The position numbers and the translations under genes were made by a program. DNA of 64,000 nucleotides from Bacillota bacterium (GTDB taxonomy: Bacteria; Bacillota; Negativicutes; Sporomusales; Sporomusaceae), in the NCBI GenBank assembly GCA_017889705.1, contig JAGGAB010000003.1, positions 1-64,000 on the forward strand, read 5' to 3'. The notes below the pieces were generated by a model. It made no database searches and had not been told where the DNA came from. It worked only from the letters and a program-made list of their open reading frames with translations. This document shows positions 9,694 to 19,241 of the stretch, piece after piece; position 1 is the stretch's first letter, and each line of letters opens with the position of its first letter.

Positions 9694-10609
9694 TGACACA
9701 AAACTCAAAACAACCCTTGAAATAGCTGGCCACCAACTAAAAGTTAGTAACCTTTCTAAAGTCTTTTATTCGGTTACAGGCTTTACCAAGGGCCATATGC
9801 TTGATTATTATATTCGCATCGCACCCTACCTGCTGCCACACCTTGCCAACAGACCGCTGACAATGAAACGCTACCCTAATGGCGCACAAGGGAAATTTTT
9901 CTACCAAAAAGAATGTCCATCTCCTCGACCAGATTGGGTCAAAACCATTCCGGCATGGAGCGGCAGCAATAAACGGAATATAAATTTTTGCAATGCCGCT
10001 GATTTACCTACTTTAGTATGGGCTGCCAATTTGGCGGCACTGGAACTACATACTTCGTTATCTGTAGCACCCGCGATGAATCAGCCCTCCCTGCTGGTTT
10101 TCGATCTTGATCCAGGTTCACCAGCCACTATTGTTGACTGCGCTCAAGTAGGGCTGTTGTTAAAAGAGTATTTCGATAAGCATAAACTGCAAAGCTTCCC
10201 AAAAACATCAGGCTCCAAGGGCCTGCAGGTATATGTACCGTTAAATACTCCGACAAACTACGAGACCACTAAGAATTTTGCTCAAATGATAGCCAATCGC
10301 TTACAGGAAAAATATCCTGCCCGGATTGTGGCCAACATGAAAAAGACGTTGCGCACAGGTAAAGTTTTTATTGATTGGAGCCAAAACGACGAACACAAGA
10401 CAACCGTCTGTGTCTATTCACTCCGTGCCAAGGAACATCCCTCAGTCTCCACTCCAGTCACCTGGGAGGAAGTTGCTACCGCAGTAGAACAAAACAATCC
10501 TGAGTTGCTCGCTTTTGAAGCAACTCAAGTATTAGACCGAACAAGCAAGCTGGGTGACCTTTTTTCACCTGTCCTAACTTTGAAACAAAAGTTGCCAGCT
10601 ATACAGTAA
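9644..10609 (+). CDS. ligD: LigD polymerase domain (primase-like), stand-alone
   Basis: This stand-alone LigD_pol/AEP primase-type polymerase adds nucleotides at broken ends. LVFDLDPG gives the metal-binding pair D154 and D156 and VFIDWSQN the third acidic residue. SFPKTSGSKGLQVYVP is the conserved nucleotide-binding stretch. It overlaps ku by 50 nt if the start is 9644; an alternative ATG at 9686 overlaps only the ku stop codon and would drop a lysine/glutamine-rich leader of 14 residues. Neither has a strong ribosome site, so translation is probably coupled to ku. Splitting polymerase and ligase into separate genes is common in Firmicutes. Confidence 0.93.
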   Translation: MTPKNQQPQKRKKPMPSDTKLKTTLEIAGHQLKVSNLSKVFYSVTGFTKGHMLDYYIRIAPYLLPHLANRPLTMKRYPNGAQGKFFYQKECPSPRPDWVKTIPAWSGSNKRNINFCNAADLPTLVWAANLAALELHTSLSVAPAMNQPSLLVFDLDPGSPATIVDCAQVGLLLKEYFDKHKLQSFPKTSGSKGLQVYVPLNTPTNYETTKNFAQMIANRLQEKYPARIVANMKKTLRTGKVFIDWSQNDEHKTTVCVYSLRAKEHPSVSTPVTWEEVATAVEQNNPELLAFEATQVLDRTSKLGDLFSPVLTLKQKLPAIQ

Positions 10610-10611
10610 CC

Positions 10612-11050
10612 TAAGAAGGAAGAGATGATGTTACTTTTAGCATCGCCCTAAAAGTAACCAAAAGGTCTAGGCCTGAAGCCTCCACGCTAACCTGTTCCAC
10701 TAGAGATCTTCTTTCATAGCTATATGATATAGTCTCCATTTCAATGCGCGGACCTGAAAAGCCGGGCGATATTCCTAAAATTCGTAAACTCGCTGCGCTC
10801 AAACAGTACGAATTTCTTAACGGAATATCACCCGGCTTTTCTCCTGCGGAACGCTTTCTACGGCAAAGGCCATGTGGGAGACGAAAAGTACGAAGGTTGC
10901 AGTGTGCAGCATCTCGGCGGCACTATCTTAGGGTTTAGCTAACATGAGCTGGCGTAAAAAATACTGGGGCACAGGCAGTCATTATGCACAAGCCCGGTGC
11001 ATGACGCCCATCTGTGCTGGGATTTGTATTTGACTCCCTTGTACTATAAG
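10612..11050. repeat. Structured intergenic repeat A, copy 1
   Basis: About 440 nt of non-coding sequence, closely matching 21221-21712. Landmarks in order are a hairpin GTTACTTTTAG/CTAAAAGTAAC (about 10634-10663), a large hairpin 10756-10841 whose 20-nt arms pair except for one C/A mismatch, with an inner stem AAATTCGTA/TACGAATTT, and a tail with GCACAG...CTGTGC (about 10969-11020) ending in TTGTATTTGACTCCC. No ribosome site or conserved reading frame supports coding. It follows the NHEJ operon and precedes a terminator. Confidence 0.85.
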
Positions 11051-11060
11051 ACCTTATAGC

Positions 11061-11093
11061 AAAAAGCTGGAAGCCTTTGGCTTCCAGCTTTTT
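11061..11093. terminator. Bidirectional intrinsic terminator
   Basis: A perfect inverted repeat AAAAAGCTGGAAGCC/GGCTTCCAGCTTTTT with a 3-nt loop. It can end leftward transcription from the broken pckA and rightward transcription through repeat A. Confidence 0.85.
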
Positions 11094-11102
11094 ATTATTC
11101 TG

Positions 11103-11122
11103 ATAGAAAGTATAACTTTCTT
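11103..11122. repeat. Truncated copy of repeat B (palindromic end)
   Basis: AGAAAGTATAACTTTCTT here is identical to the start of repeat B near 19028-19045. Only this palindromic segment is present, directly beyond the 3' end of the broken pckA. Confidence 0.5.
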
Positions 11123-11129
11123 GATCTCA

Positions 11130-12612
11130 CTAGCCTTTGGGTCCGGCTGCGATGATCTCAGATGGCATATTTTGTTTGAAATTATTAAAGTTTTGGACAA
11201 ACAGTCGGGCTAATTCTTGTGCTTTACGATCATACTCCGCTTTATCAGACCAAGTGTTACGCGGCATAAGAATTTCGGCTGGCACACCTGGGCAGCTTTC
11301 CGGAACGTAAATATTGAATACTGGGTCAAGCTGATAAGCTACTTGTTCCAACTGTCCTTCAATGGCTGCCGTCACCATAGCGCGGGTAAAGGCAAGCTTC
11401 ATGCGATTGCCCACCCCATAAGGTCCGCCCGACCAACCTGTATTAATTAAGAAAACATTAGTATTATGCCGTTTAAGTTTTTCGCCTAAGAGTTCGGCAT
11501 ATCTAAGCGGTGACAGTGGTAAAAACGGCGCTCCAAAACAAGCCGAAAAGGTAGCCTGAGGTTCGGTAATGCCGCGTTCGGTACCTGCTAGTTTGCTGGT
11601 ATAACCTGACAAGAAGTGATACATTGCTTGTAAATACAATTGTTTGGGGATGTCCAGCCACTCCGGGGATAAGTGCATTCGGTATATAATCTACCGGATA
11701 CGCAACCCTAGTATTTTCAGTAATTGAACCGTCTGCGAAATCTGGCGTACGGGCTATCTGATCTATAACTACATTCTCCAGCACAGCACCAAAGCGAATA
11801 GCTTCCCAAATCTGCGGTTCGGTCTCACGATTAAGTCCAATGCACTTTGCGTAACAGCCGCCTTCAATATTAAAAATCCCGTTGTCACTCCAACCATGTT
11901 CGTCATCACCAATCAGGCTACGGTCCGGGTCAGCTGACAAAGTGGTCTTACCGGTGCCGCTTAGCCCGAAAAACAGGGCAGTATCGCCACTTTCTCCGAC
12001 ATTGGCTGAGCAATGCATAGATAAAATGTTCCGATCAGGTAAGATATAGTTCATAACGGTAAATATCGACTTTTTCATTTCACCAGCATAATGAGTACCA
12101 CCGATAAGCACTAACCGTTGTTCAAAATTAAGAATAATAAAGGCTTCCGAACGAGTGCCGTCAATGGCTGGGTCTGCTTTGAAACCTGGCATACAAATAA
12201 CTTTGTAATCAGCAGTAATCTCTGCATCTTGTGCTTCAGGACAGATAAAGAGCTGATGGACAAATAAATTCTGCCATGCGAATTCGTTAACAAACTGTAC
12301 GCTAATACGATTCTCGGTATCAGCACCGGCATAACCAGTAAAGGTAAACAATTCCCGGTTTTGCATGTATGCCTGCATCCGGTTATAAATATTAGTAAAT
12401 TTATCTGCGGAAAAGGGCTTGTTATTATCCCAAGCAATCTTATTGTGAACTGCAGGTGAATCAACCACAAATTTGTCATTCGGCGAACGTCCAGTATATG
12501 TGCCTGTCGAAACACGCAGCGCGCCGCTCGCAGTTAATTGTCCCTCACCGCGCGTAATGGCTGCTTCTACTAATTGCACCGGACTCAGATTATGATGTAC
12601 CTTCCCGTTCAT
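11130..12612 (-). pseudogene. pckA: PEP carboxykinase (ATP), disrupted copy
   Basis: The gluconeogenic enzyme converts oxaloacetate and ATP to PEP and CO2. The N-terminal two thirds (start 12612) hold [13 protein letters not shown], the P-loop [21 protein letters not shown] and ENTRVAYP. After AGHPQTIVF the frame breaks near 11630-11636 and the remainder ([20 protein letters not shown] onward) continues in another frame to 11130. The intact paralog at 17441-18973 shows that about 18-19 residues, LTADAFGVLPP and what follows it, are missing at the junction. This segment is highly conserved, so the product should be inactive. The two copies otherwise align over their whole length. Confidence 0.88.
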
Positions 12613-12864
12613 GCCTTATACCCCTCTCGTATTTAACGTTGTTTAGTATTCTATATCAGCACACGAAATCATTATATCATAAGTATACTGTATACAAAAG
12701 TACTATATCATGAAAAACCGTATATTTTTTACGATATAGTATCTACTAATTGCGTTAATAGTATAATATAAAGCAAAAAATAATGCTACCCCTCTGACTT
12801 ATTTGTATTACTATGAGCAGTAGTACACATAAGTTATTGGCGTAGCAGGTAAAGTTTTAATAAT

Positions 12865-14367
12865 CTATTCTGTTATATGTAAGGTTGCCTTAACCACTTT
12901 TGGCATATCCTGTTTACTGCACACAACCGTGTGGCGAATAGGTTTATGTTCCAGTTCAGCCAGCGCAGGCGGTATTGGTCGATTAATCATGTCCGCCAAT
13001 TGGCTCAGCGCAGCAAATTCCGTTTCGGTTTTCAGGCTGTCGGCTCCAGCAAGAGCAGCAAGCACCGTCTCATTAAATTTAAAAGGACTAGCAGTTGAAA
13101 CAATAATATTTGGCGTAGCATCACCAGACTGGCGGCGATAGGCTTCAGCAACCTGCCAGGCCACTGCCGTATGCGGATCAAGAGCATACCCATATTCCTT
13201 ATGTACCCGCCCAATAGTAGCTGCGGTCTCAGCATCGTCCACCCAGCCTGAAGGAAATACCTCTTTTATAGCAGCCAAATATGTCTCACCAATGTTATAT
13301 TCCCCGGCTTCATTAAGCTCAGCCATCCACTTGCTAACCTGGCAGGCATCCTTGTTGGTAACATGGTATAATAACCGTTCCAGATTGCTGGAAATTAAAA
13401 TATCCATTGACGGAGAATAGGTTTTATAGAACTGCCGCTTGCGGCTATAAACACCAGTCGTAAGAAAATCAGTTAAAACATTATTGCTGTTAGAAGCACA
13501 AATCAGTTTGTTAATTGGCAAACCCATTTGTTTTGCATAATAGCCGGCCAAGATATTACCAAAATTACCGGTGGGCACAACAAAGTTCACCTTGTCGCCT
13601 TGCTTTATTTGCTGCTGCTGTACTAAATCGGCATAGGCACTAAAATAGTATACAATTTGCGGTACTAGTCGTCCCCAGTTAATGGAGTTTGCTGACGACA
13701 GCTTAAAACCTTTATCCGCAAGTTCTGCATTAAAATCAGTATCGTTAAAGATGCGTTTTACCCCTGTTTGCGCATCGTCAAAATTACCTTTAACAGCAAA
13801 CACCTTGAGATTGGTCCCCTCCTGGGTAACCATTTGCAACCGCTGAATCTGACTTACGCCTTCCTCTGGATAAAACACCATAACCTGTGTTTGTTCAACA
13901 TCTTTAAAGCCTTCTAATGCCGCTTTACCGGTATCTCCGGAAGTAGCAACAAGAATAACGATCTGGGCTTGTTCATCATTTTTTTTAAGCGCACACGACA
14001 ATAGTCTGGGCAATAATTGAAGTGCCATGTCTTTAAACGCACTGGTCGGGCCGTGCCACAATTCCAAAGCAAACAGGTTATCCTTTACTTTAACAATAGG
14101 AGCCACTGCCGGACTGCTAAATTTGCCATCCCCATAAGCGCCTGCAACACAGCTTTTCAGCTCATCAACCGTATAATCAGTCAAAAATAAGTGCAATATA
14201 GCGGCCGCACGCTCTTGATAACTTAGCGGCTGCAAACCGAGCAGAAACGCATCATCTACACAAGGTATAACCTCCGGTACAAATAATCCCCCATCAGGGG
14301 CTATACCTTGAGCAATGGCCTGTGCTGCCGTTAATCCGTCTCCCTGACCACGTGTGCTAAAATACAT
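12865..14367 (-). CDS. thrC: Threonine synthase
   Basis: A PLP-dependent fold-type-II enzyme converting O-phospho-L-homoserine to L-threonine. The 500-residue length fits the longer, E. coli/yeast-like class. The PLP lysine lies in TSAFKDMALQLLP, and VATSGDTGKAALEG is the phosphate-binding loop. The N terminus MYFSTRGQGDGLTAAQAIAQG is typical. AGGAGACTTTC-type sequence precedes the ATG. It is 35 nt downstream of the B3/B4-domain gene and may be in one leftward unit with it and the YbaK gene. No other threonine genes are present. Confidence 0.95.
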   Translation of the reverse strand: MYFSTRGQGDGLTAAQAIAQGIAPDGGLFVPEVIPCVDDAFLLGLQPLSYQERAAAILHLFLTDYTVDELKSCVAGAYGDGKFSSPAVAPIVKVKDNLFALELWHGPTSAFKDMALQLLPRLLSCALKKNDEQAQIVILVATSGDTGKAALEGFKDVEQTQVMVFYPEEGVSQIQRLQMVTQEGTNLKVFAVKGNFDDAQTGVKRIFNDTDFNAELADKGFKLSSANSINWGRLVPQIVYYFSAYADLVQQQQIKQGDKVNFVVPTGNFGNILAGYYAKQMGLPINKLICASNSNNVLTDFLTTGVYSRKRQFYKTYSPSMDILISSNLERLLYHVTNKDACQVSKWMAELNEAGEYNIGETYLAAIKEVFPSGWVDDAETAATIGRVHKEYGYALDPHTAVAWQVAEAYRRQSGDATPNIIVSTASPFKFNETVLAALAGADSLKTETEFAALSQLADMINRPIPPALAELEHKPIRHTVVCSKQDMPKVVKATLHITE

Positions 14368-14402
14368 AGAAAGTCTCCTCCCACTAAAACCAATCTCTCC
14401 GG

Positions 14403-15077
14403 CTATTCTTCATTATTAATAATATATTTTCCCGCTACTGTTCCGCCATTATAACAAACAAACATTTCACCAGCAAAATCCATGATGTCATTCAATTCGG
14501 AAGTGCTGACACTTTCATCAGCGTAAACAACCGCTAATAAATTGCGAGTTGTCAAGTTAACTGCCGTCCGCCGTGAATCGGCAGTAGGATTGCCAAATAC
14601 GCCGACATCATCTGTCAAAAACGGTTTGTTTTCTGTAGAGACGGTCTTCCCAGCCATATTAGTATACTGTCCTTCTGTCGCCAATTTGTAGCTGGCATCG
14701 CCCACAATTTGGTCTAAATCATAGAGCCCAAACGGCAGCAAATACTTAATAGAACAATAGTTATTGACATCCACAGCACTATTGACATAGTATAAATTTT
14801 TCTTCTGCAAAACCCGCCGCACTAAAGCCTCTGAGGCTGGACGGTAACGACCCGGATCAAAGTGGAGTTTTTTGTACATATTGCGTACAGCCAAAACTCT
14901 TGGAAGTTTAGGCAAGATATCCATATTATACGCCTGCCCGACTTCAATTTGCAGCCTATCAAACTGCTGGCTCAGTGCTGTCGGCGTCCCCCGAACAACA
15001 ACATCATTAATAGTCAAATATCCTAAGCGGCAATTCGGAACAACATGACTAATGCTTTCATGGATCGTAATTTTCAT
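14403..15077 (-). CDS. B3/B4 tRNA-editing-like domain protein
   Basis: This 224-residue protein is built of the B3/B4 domain found in phenylalanyl-tRNA synthetase beta chains, where it edits mischarged Tyr-tRNA(Phe). Family-like stretches include MYKKLHFDPGRYRPASEALVRR, VDVNNYCSIKYLLPFGLYD and RTAVNLTTRNLL. Stand-alone members are assumed to act on tRNA or free aminoacyl groups, but none is well defined. Its neighbour on the 5' side, YbaK, is a tRNA-editing deacylase, so a small editing cluster is plausible. The N-terminal 60 residues form a separate beta-rich part. Confidence 0.8.
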   Translation of the reverse strand: MKITIHESISHVVPNCRLGYLTINDVVVRGTPTALSQQFDRLQIEVGQAYNMDILPKLPRVLAVRNMYKKLHFDPGRYRPASEALVRRVLQKKNLYYVNSAVDVNNYCSIKYLLPFGLYDLDQIVGDASYKLATEGQYTNMAGKTVSTENKPFLTDDVGVFGNPTADSRRTAVNLTTRNLLAVVYADESVSTSELNDIMDFAGEMFVCYNGGTVAGKYIINNEE

Positions 15078-15110
15078 AATATAAATTTACCCCTCCCGGA
15101 CATTCAAATA

Positions 15111-15596
15111 CTAATCTTTGCTACTACGAGCGATAGAACATACTTGAGCATTTACCGCTTGCGTTAAGTGTTCAGGGGAAAGAATAATCTGACACCCTCT
15201 TACACCTGCGCTAACAGCAATTACCTGCCAAGTTTCTATACTTTTATCTATAAAAACCGGATACCGCTTTTTTGTTCCCAGTGGGGAAACACCGCCTCTA
15301 ATATAACCAGTTAACGGCTGAACTTCTTTCAAGGCTACCATTTCAACTTTCTTATTGCCACTGTTAGCCGCCAACGCTTTCAGATCAAGTTCTGCTGCTC
15401 CTGGAATACAGGCCATAATAATACCGGTTTTATCGCCCCTGGCTACCAGTGTTTTATAAACCTGTCCATCAGGCATCCCTACTTTTTCAGCTACATGTTG
15501 CGCGCTTAAGTCATTCTCATCAACTTCATATTCGCGTAATTCATATGCAACTTTAAGACCATCTAATATTCTAGCAGCATTTGTTTTCATAGCCAA
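15111..15596 (-). CDS. ybaK: Cys-tRNA(Pro) deacylase, YbaK/EbsC family
   Basis: This free-standing editing domain hydrolyses mischarged Cys-tRNA(Pro) (E. coli YbaK activity). The 161-residue length and the motifs VYKTLVARGD, KKVEMV, LTGYIRGGVSPLGTKKRYPV and the conserved lysine of KTL match the family. It starts at ATG 15596, with a methionine at residue 3 as an alternative. It is the first gene of a leftward run with the B3/B4 protein and thrC. Confidence 0.92.
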   Translation of the reverse strand: MAMKTNAARILDGLKVAYELREYEVDENDLSAQHVAEKVGMPDGQVYKTLVARGDKTGIIMACIPGAAELDLKALAANSGNKKVEMVALKEVQPLTGYIRGGVSPLGTKKRYPVFIDKSIETWQVIAVSAGVRGCQIILSPEHLTQAVNAQVCSIARSSKD

Positions 15597-15816
15597 TAGG
15601 TTTCTCCTCTTACATCACTATATGCAATTAGGCATCCGTATAATTCACCGGCAGGTTAATGATCAGTCACGGGAATTAAACAGAATTTTACTAACAAATT
15701 TTGTTCCTGCTTTAGCCAAGAACCACCTATATCTTTTGCATTTTTTCACAGTATATTATTGTTTCCTCTATTTGTCAACAAAGAGCTACGAGCGCGGTTT
15801 ACCGCGCCCGTGACTA

Positions 15817-16080
15817 CTAATCTAGGCTCATGTATTTTACCTTTACATTAGAGATTTGCTGAAGTTCTTGTTCCATTTGTTTTACCGGAACATCATCGCC
15901 ACATAATTGAAGTAAGATAATCCCACTATTGGTACAAGAATTTACAGCCGCATCGTGAAGACCTAACCGCACCCTGATGTGGCAACCATATTTTGTAAGT
16001 ACATCCTGAACCTTTACTGCTGTTTCAACACGATTGTCCTGGACAATGGTCATAATTGTCGAGCAATTGTTCATTAACAA
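15817..16080 (-). CDS. Small ACT-like protein, TM1266-type
   Basis: The 87-residue protein has a predicted beta-alpha-beta-beta-alpha-beta pattern. Its segments AVKVQDVLTKYGCHIRVRLGLHDA and SGIILLQLCGDDVPVKQMEQ line up with ATKINDILHEYGEYIVGRMG and its downstream region in the hydrogenase-associated protein at 34333. I therefore call it a divergent member of the ACT-like TM1266 family, putative regulators. GGGAGGTATT precedes the start. A GC-rich hairpin at about 15791-15810 lies downstream. It is a single gene; the role is inferred from fold only. Confidence 0.6.
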   Translation of the reverse strand: MLMNNCSTIMTIVQDNRVETAVKVQDVLTKYGCHIRVRLGLHDAAVNSCTNSGIILLQLCGDDVPVKQMEQELQQISNVKVKYMSLD

Positions 16081-16256
16081 TACCTCCCGAATATACTTGT
16101 AATAATATTATATATTATTTGTCCATCTTTTATAAAGACTTACATTACAAATTTAAACAAAATAATTTAATTCATGCGTTTTTTCGTATATAATTAAATA
16201 GGTTGCCGTCGATGTCAAAGTCTGTTTTGCTCTTATTTTTATATTGCGAGGTTTCT

Positions 16257-17330
16257 ATGAATACACCATCTGAAAACCGTAAAATAATAGATCAGCGTAT
16301 ACAACATCTTGTTCCCGGCATGGAATTGTCTCGTGATATCTGTTCTGATGATGGAAAAATATTAGTTAGCCAAAATAGTATTTTAACTCAGCATATAATT
16401 CAAAAACTATATCAGTGGCAAATACCTTATGTATCTGTTTATGCTGAAGTAACCACACACAATCCGGTTATCGATCCCCGACTGCAAAAGTTTCTTAATA
16501 CCTATAATCAATCAGTTACTATTGTACAGAAAGCCTTTGACGATATCCGAGCCACCCAGGAGATTCCACTAGATACCTTTACCGCAACTGCAGATGACAT
16601 TGCTGCCGGTGTTATCGAAGCAGGCAATGTGGTTGACCAATTATATAATTTGCCGCCTTGTGACGACTACACCATGTATCATAGTGTTAATGTAAGCGCT
16701 ATCTCTGCGCTTGTTGCCACTTGGCTCAACTACCCCCCCGATTCAGTCAACGCTATTTCTTTGGCTGGCTTGCTGCATGATGTTGGCAAATCCCGTCTGC
16801 CACTCGAACTCTTACACCGTCCTAATCGCCTTCCCGACAATTCCTATCAAGAGTACATGCAGCATGTTTCTCACGGTTATCATTTGGTTAGTAAAATCCC
16901 CAATATCTCGCAAAGTATTTCCGCAGCCATTTTTCAGCACCATGAACGTCGGGATGGCAGTGGTTATCCTGGCGGAATTACTGATTATTACATCCATCCT
17001 TATGCTAAAATTGTGGCGATAGCCGACGTATATGACGAAGGAATGACCATTAACTGTGAAAACCCACACTCCAGATTAAGCCCTTATTCCAGTCTGCAAA
17101 AGTTGCGCGAGCAGGTTTATCGGCTAGATCCAAAAACCTGTATAATTTTTGCTGATAATATGACGAATTTCCTCTCCGGCAATCGGGTTGCCCTAACCGA
17201 CGGGCGTCAGGGACGTGTAGTATTCATTAACAAAGATTACCCCGCACGTTCCATGGTTCAGCTTGATGAAGGAACTGTCATCGACTTATCCGAGCAAACC
17301 GAAGTTAGTATACATTATATAGTACGTTAG
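16257..17330 (+). CDS. HD-GYP domain protein, putative c-di-GMP phosphodiesterase
   Basis: The C-terminal two thirds is an HD-GYP domain, which hydrolyses cyclic di-GMP. Visible are MYHSVNVS, LLHDVGKSRLP with the HD pair, and HHERRDGSGYPGG with the GYP signature. The N-terminal part (QRIQHLVPGMELSRDI, about residues 1-100) is a DUF3391-like helper segment often seen in these proteins. The last 60 residues (GRQGRVVFINKDYPARSMVQL) form a small beta domain. The start at 16257 has GAGG upstream; a TTG at 16203 would add a hydrophobic stretch but has no ribosome site. It is a single gene followed by a terminator. Confidence 0.9.
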   Translation: MNTPSENRKIIDQRIQHLVPGMELSRDICSDDGKILVSQNSILTQHIIQKLYQWQIPYVSVYAEVTTHNPVIDPRLQKFLNTYNQSVTIVQKAFDDIRATQEIPLDTFTATADDIAAGVIEAGNVVDQLYNLPPCDDYTMYHSVNVSAISALVATWLNYPPDSVNAISLAGLLHDVGKSRLPLELLHRPNRLPDNSYQEYMQHVSHGYHLVSKIPNISQSISAAIFQHHERRDGSGYPGGITDYYIHPYAKIVAIADVYDEGMTINCENPHSRLSPYSSLQKLREQVYRLDPKTCIIFADNMTNFLSGNRVALTDGRQGRVVFINKDYPARSMVQLDEGTVIDLSEQTEVSIHYIVR

Positions 17331-17333
17331 TCT

Positions 17334-17359
17334 AAACCGTCACTTGTGACGGTTTTTTC
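17334..17359 (+). terminator. Intrinsic terminator
   Basis: The hairpin ACCGTCA/TGACGGT is followed by TTTTTT directly after the HD-GYP gene. Confidence 0.88.
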
Positions 17360-17440
17360 TATTCTCTTTAGCGCATTTGATTATTGTCTGAATAGAATAT
17401 CTTACAATAATTCAAAGATCGCCGAGGGAGGAGAAAAGCG

Positions 17441-18973
17441 ATGCGTTACTTTAATACCTCTATCGCAAAATTAGTTGAACTGGCATTGCAACGAAAGGAA
17501 GGTATGTTGACAAACACCGGCGCTTTCTTAGTATATACAGGCATACATACCGGTCGTTCTCCAAATGACAAATTTATTGTAGATTCAGCAGAAATACAAG
17601 CTGATATTTGGTGGAAAAATAATCAAAAGATCTCAGAATCTCAATTCGAAATCCTTCACACCAAAATGCTAAATTACCTACGCGGTAAAGATCTGTTCAT
17701 ATTTTCCGGCTATGCAGGTGCTGATCCCAATTATTCGCTATCGGTAAAAGTAATTAATGAGTGTGCCTGGCAAAATATTTTTGTCCAACAGTTATTGCTT
17801 AGTCCGCACGCTATCAGCCAACCGGTCGCCGCTGAGCCCCAGTTAACAATTTTAGCAGCGCCTGGGTTTACTGCTGTCCCGAACATAGATGGCACAAATT
17901 CAGAAAGCTTTATTCTCGTCCATTTGCATAAAAAGATAATTCTCATTGGCGGAACCCATTATGCCGGTGAAATAAAGAAGTCTATCTTTTCGGTAATGAA
18001 TTATCTACTGCCCAAACAAGGTATTCTACCAATGCACTGCGCGGCTAACCAATCCCCAGATGGCAAAACAACCTTATTTTTTGGTTTATCAGGTACCGGC
18101 AAAACTTCACTTTCCAGCGATGCGGCTTATCAACTTATCGGCGATGACGAGCATGCCTGGAGTCCTGAAGGCATCTTCAATATCGAAGGTGGCTGTTATG
18201 CTAAGTGTATCGGTTTATCTTCCAGAAAAGAACCACAAATCTGGAATGCCCTCAAATTTGGAACCATTTTAGAAAATGTGGTAATTGACAACGCCGACCG
18301 CATCCCCAACTACGCCAGCCAGACATTAACCGAAAATACTCGCGCCGCCTATCCAATGAGCCATATCGATGATAGTGTTTTTCCCGGAACAGGTGCCCAT
18401 CCAAAAACCATCATTTTATTAACAGCCGATGCCTTTGGTGTTCTGCCGCCTATTGCTAAACTCACACCTGAGCAAGCGTTATATTATTTTCTGTTAGGTT
18501 ATACCAGCAAATTAGCGGGTACAGAGCGCGGCATTACCGAACCTCAGGCAACTTTTTCAGCTTGCTTTGGTGCCCCTTTTCTACCGCTGCCGCCAGTTGT
18601 TTATGCTAATCTTTTAAAAGAAAAAATAGCCAGTCATCAGGCGCAAATATTTCTAGTCAATACCGGCTGGCAGGGTGGCTGTTATGGAATCGGTGAGCGG
18701 ATTGACATTTGTGCCACCCGCAAAATGGTAACTGCAGCAATAGCAGGCAGTCTGGCCGCCGTCCCTTATGTTACTGACCCAATATTCAACCTGCTTATTC
18801 CTGCAAGTTGTCCGGAAATCCCCGGCAACCTGCTTATTCCGTCAGAGTCCTGGAATGATAAATCAGCCTATCGCGAAACCGCCCATTACCTGGCCTCTTT
18901 ATTCCGATCCAAAGCAATAGAGGGCGATATCCCAAACGAACTCACGTTTGCAGGACCCAACACCATCAATTAG
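17441..18973 (+). CDS. pckA: PEP carboxykinase (ATP), intact copy
   Basis: A 510-residue ATP-type PEPCK for gluconeogenesis or, in reverse, anaplerotic CO2 fixation. The motifs are complete: GTHYAGEIKKSIFS, P-loop [45 protein letters not shown] and [25 protein letters not shown] precedes the ATG. It is convergent with, and paralogous to, the damaged copy 4.8 kb to the left, and keeps the segment missing there. It has its own terminator and is probably monocistronic. Presumably it supplies the cell's PEPCK activity now. Confidence 0.96.
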   Translation: MRYFNTSIAKLVELALQRKEGMLTNTGAFLVYTGIHTGRSPNDKFIVDSAEIQADIWWKNNQKISESQFEILHTKMLNYLRGKDLFIFSGYAGADPNYSLSVKVINECAWQNIFVQQLLLSPHAISQPVAAEPQLTILAAPGFTAVPNIDGTNSESFILVHLHKKIILIGGTHYAGEIKKSIFSVMNYLLPKQGILPMHCAANQSPDGKTTLFFGLSGTGKTSLSSDAAYQLIGDDEHAWSPEGIFNIEGGCYAKCIGLSSRKEPQIWNALKFGTILENVVIDNADRIPNYASQTLTENTRAAYPMSHIDDSVFPGTGAHPKTIILLTADAFGVLPPIAKLTPEQALYYFLLGYTSKLAGTERGITEPQATFSACFGAPFLPLPPVVYANLLKEKIASHQAQIFLVNTGWQGGCYGIGERIDICATRKMVTAAIAGSLAAVPYVTDPIFNLLIPASCPEIPGNLLIPSESWNDKSAYRETAHYLASLFRSKAIEGDIPNELTFAGPNTIN

Positions 18974-18989
18974 CAAATGTTACTAGAAA

Positions 18990-19019
18990 GTGGAGCACAA
19001 AAACAGCTCCACTTTTTTT
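18990..19019 (+). terminator. Intrinsic terminator of pckA
   Basis: GTGGAGC/GCTCCAC with a 9-nt loop, followed by seven T residues. Confidence 0.9.
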
Positions 19020-19022
19020 GCC

Positions 19023-19115
19023 CTAACAGAAAGTATAACTTTCTTAAAAACAGGATAAGTGCAACATCGGCTTGCGCCGTCGCTTAAAAGCTCGGCGCAA
19101 GCCGTGTTTTCTTTA
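19023..19115 (+). repeat. Repeat B, copy 1
   Basis: A non-coding unit of about 93 nt starting with the palindrome AGAAAGTATAACTTTCTT and ending in a perfect 12-bp hairpin CGGCTTGCGCCG/CGGCGCAAGCCG. A diverged copy lies inverted at 55321-55400 and a fragment at 11103-11122. The remaining stretch to the nadE ribosome site (19116-19230) is AT-rich and shows nothing definite. Confidence 0.75.
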
Positions 19116-19241
19116 TTAATAATAAGTACATATATTATTACAAATAATATGGCAATAGTAGTAATTTTTAGAAGGACAAGTGCCGTTTGACAGCGAAAAA
19201 TAGTGAATGTTATTTGTATGCACAATTGAGGTGAATGTTTT

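Noticed and set aside
10744-10938. Short frames inside repeat A copies as genes
   Set aside because: The frames differ between the two copies and the conserved feature is pairing, not a protein.
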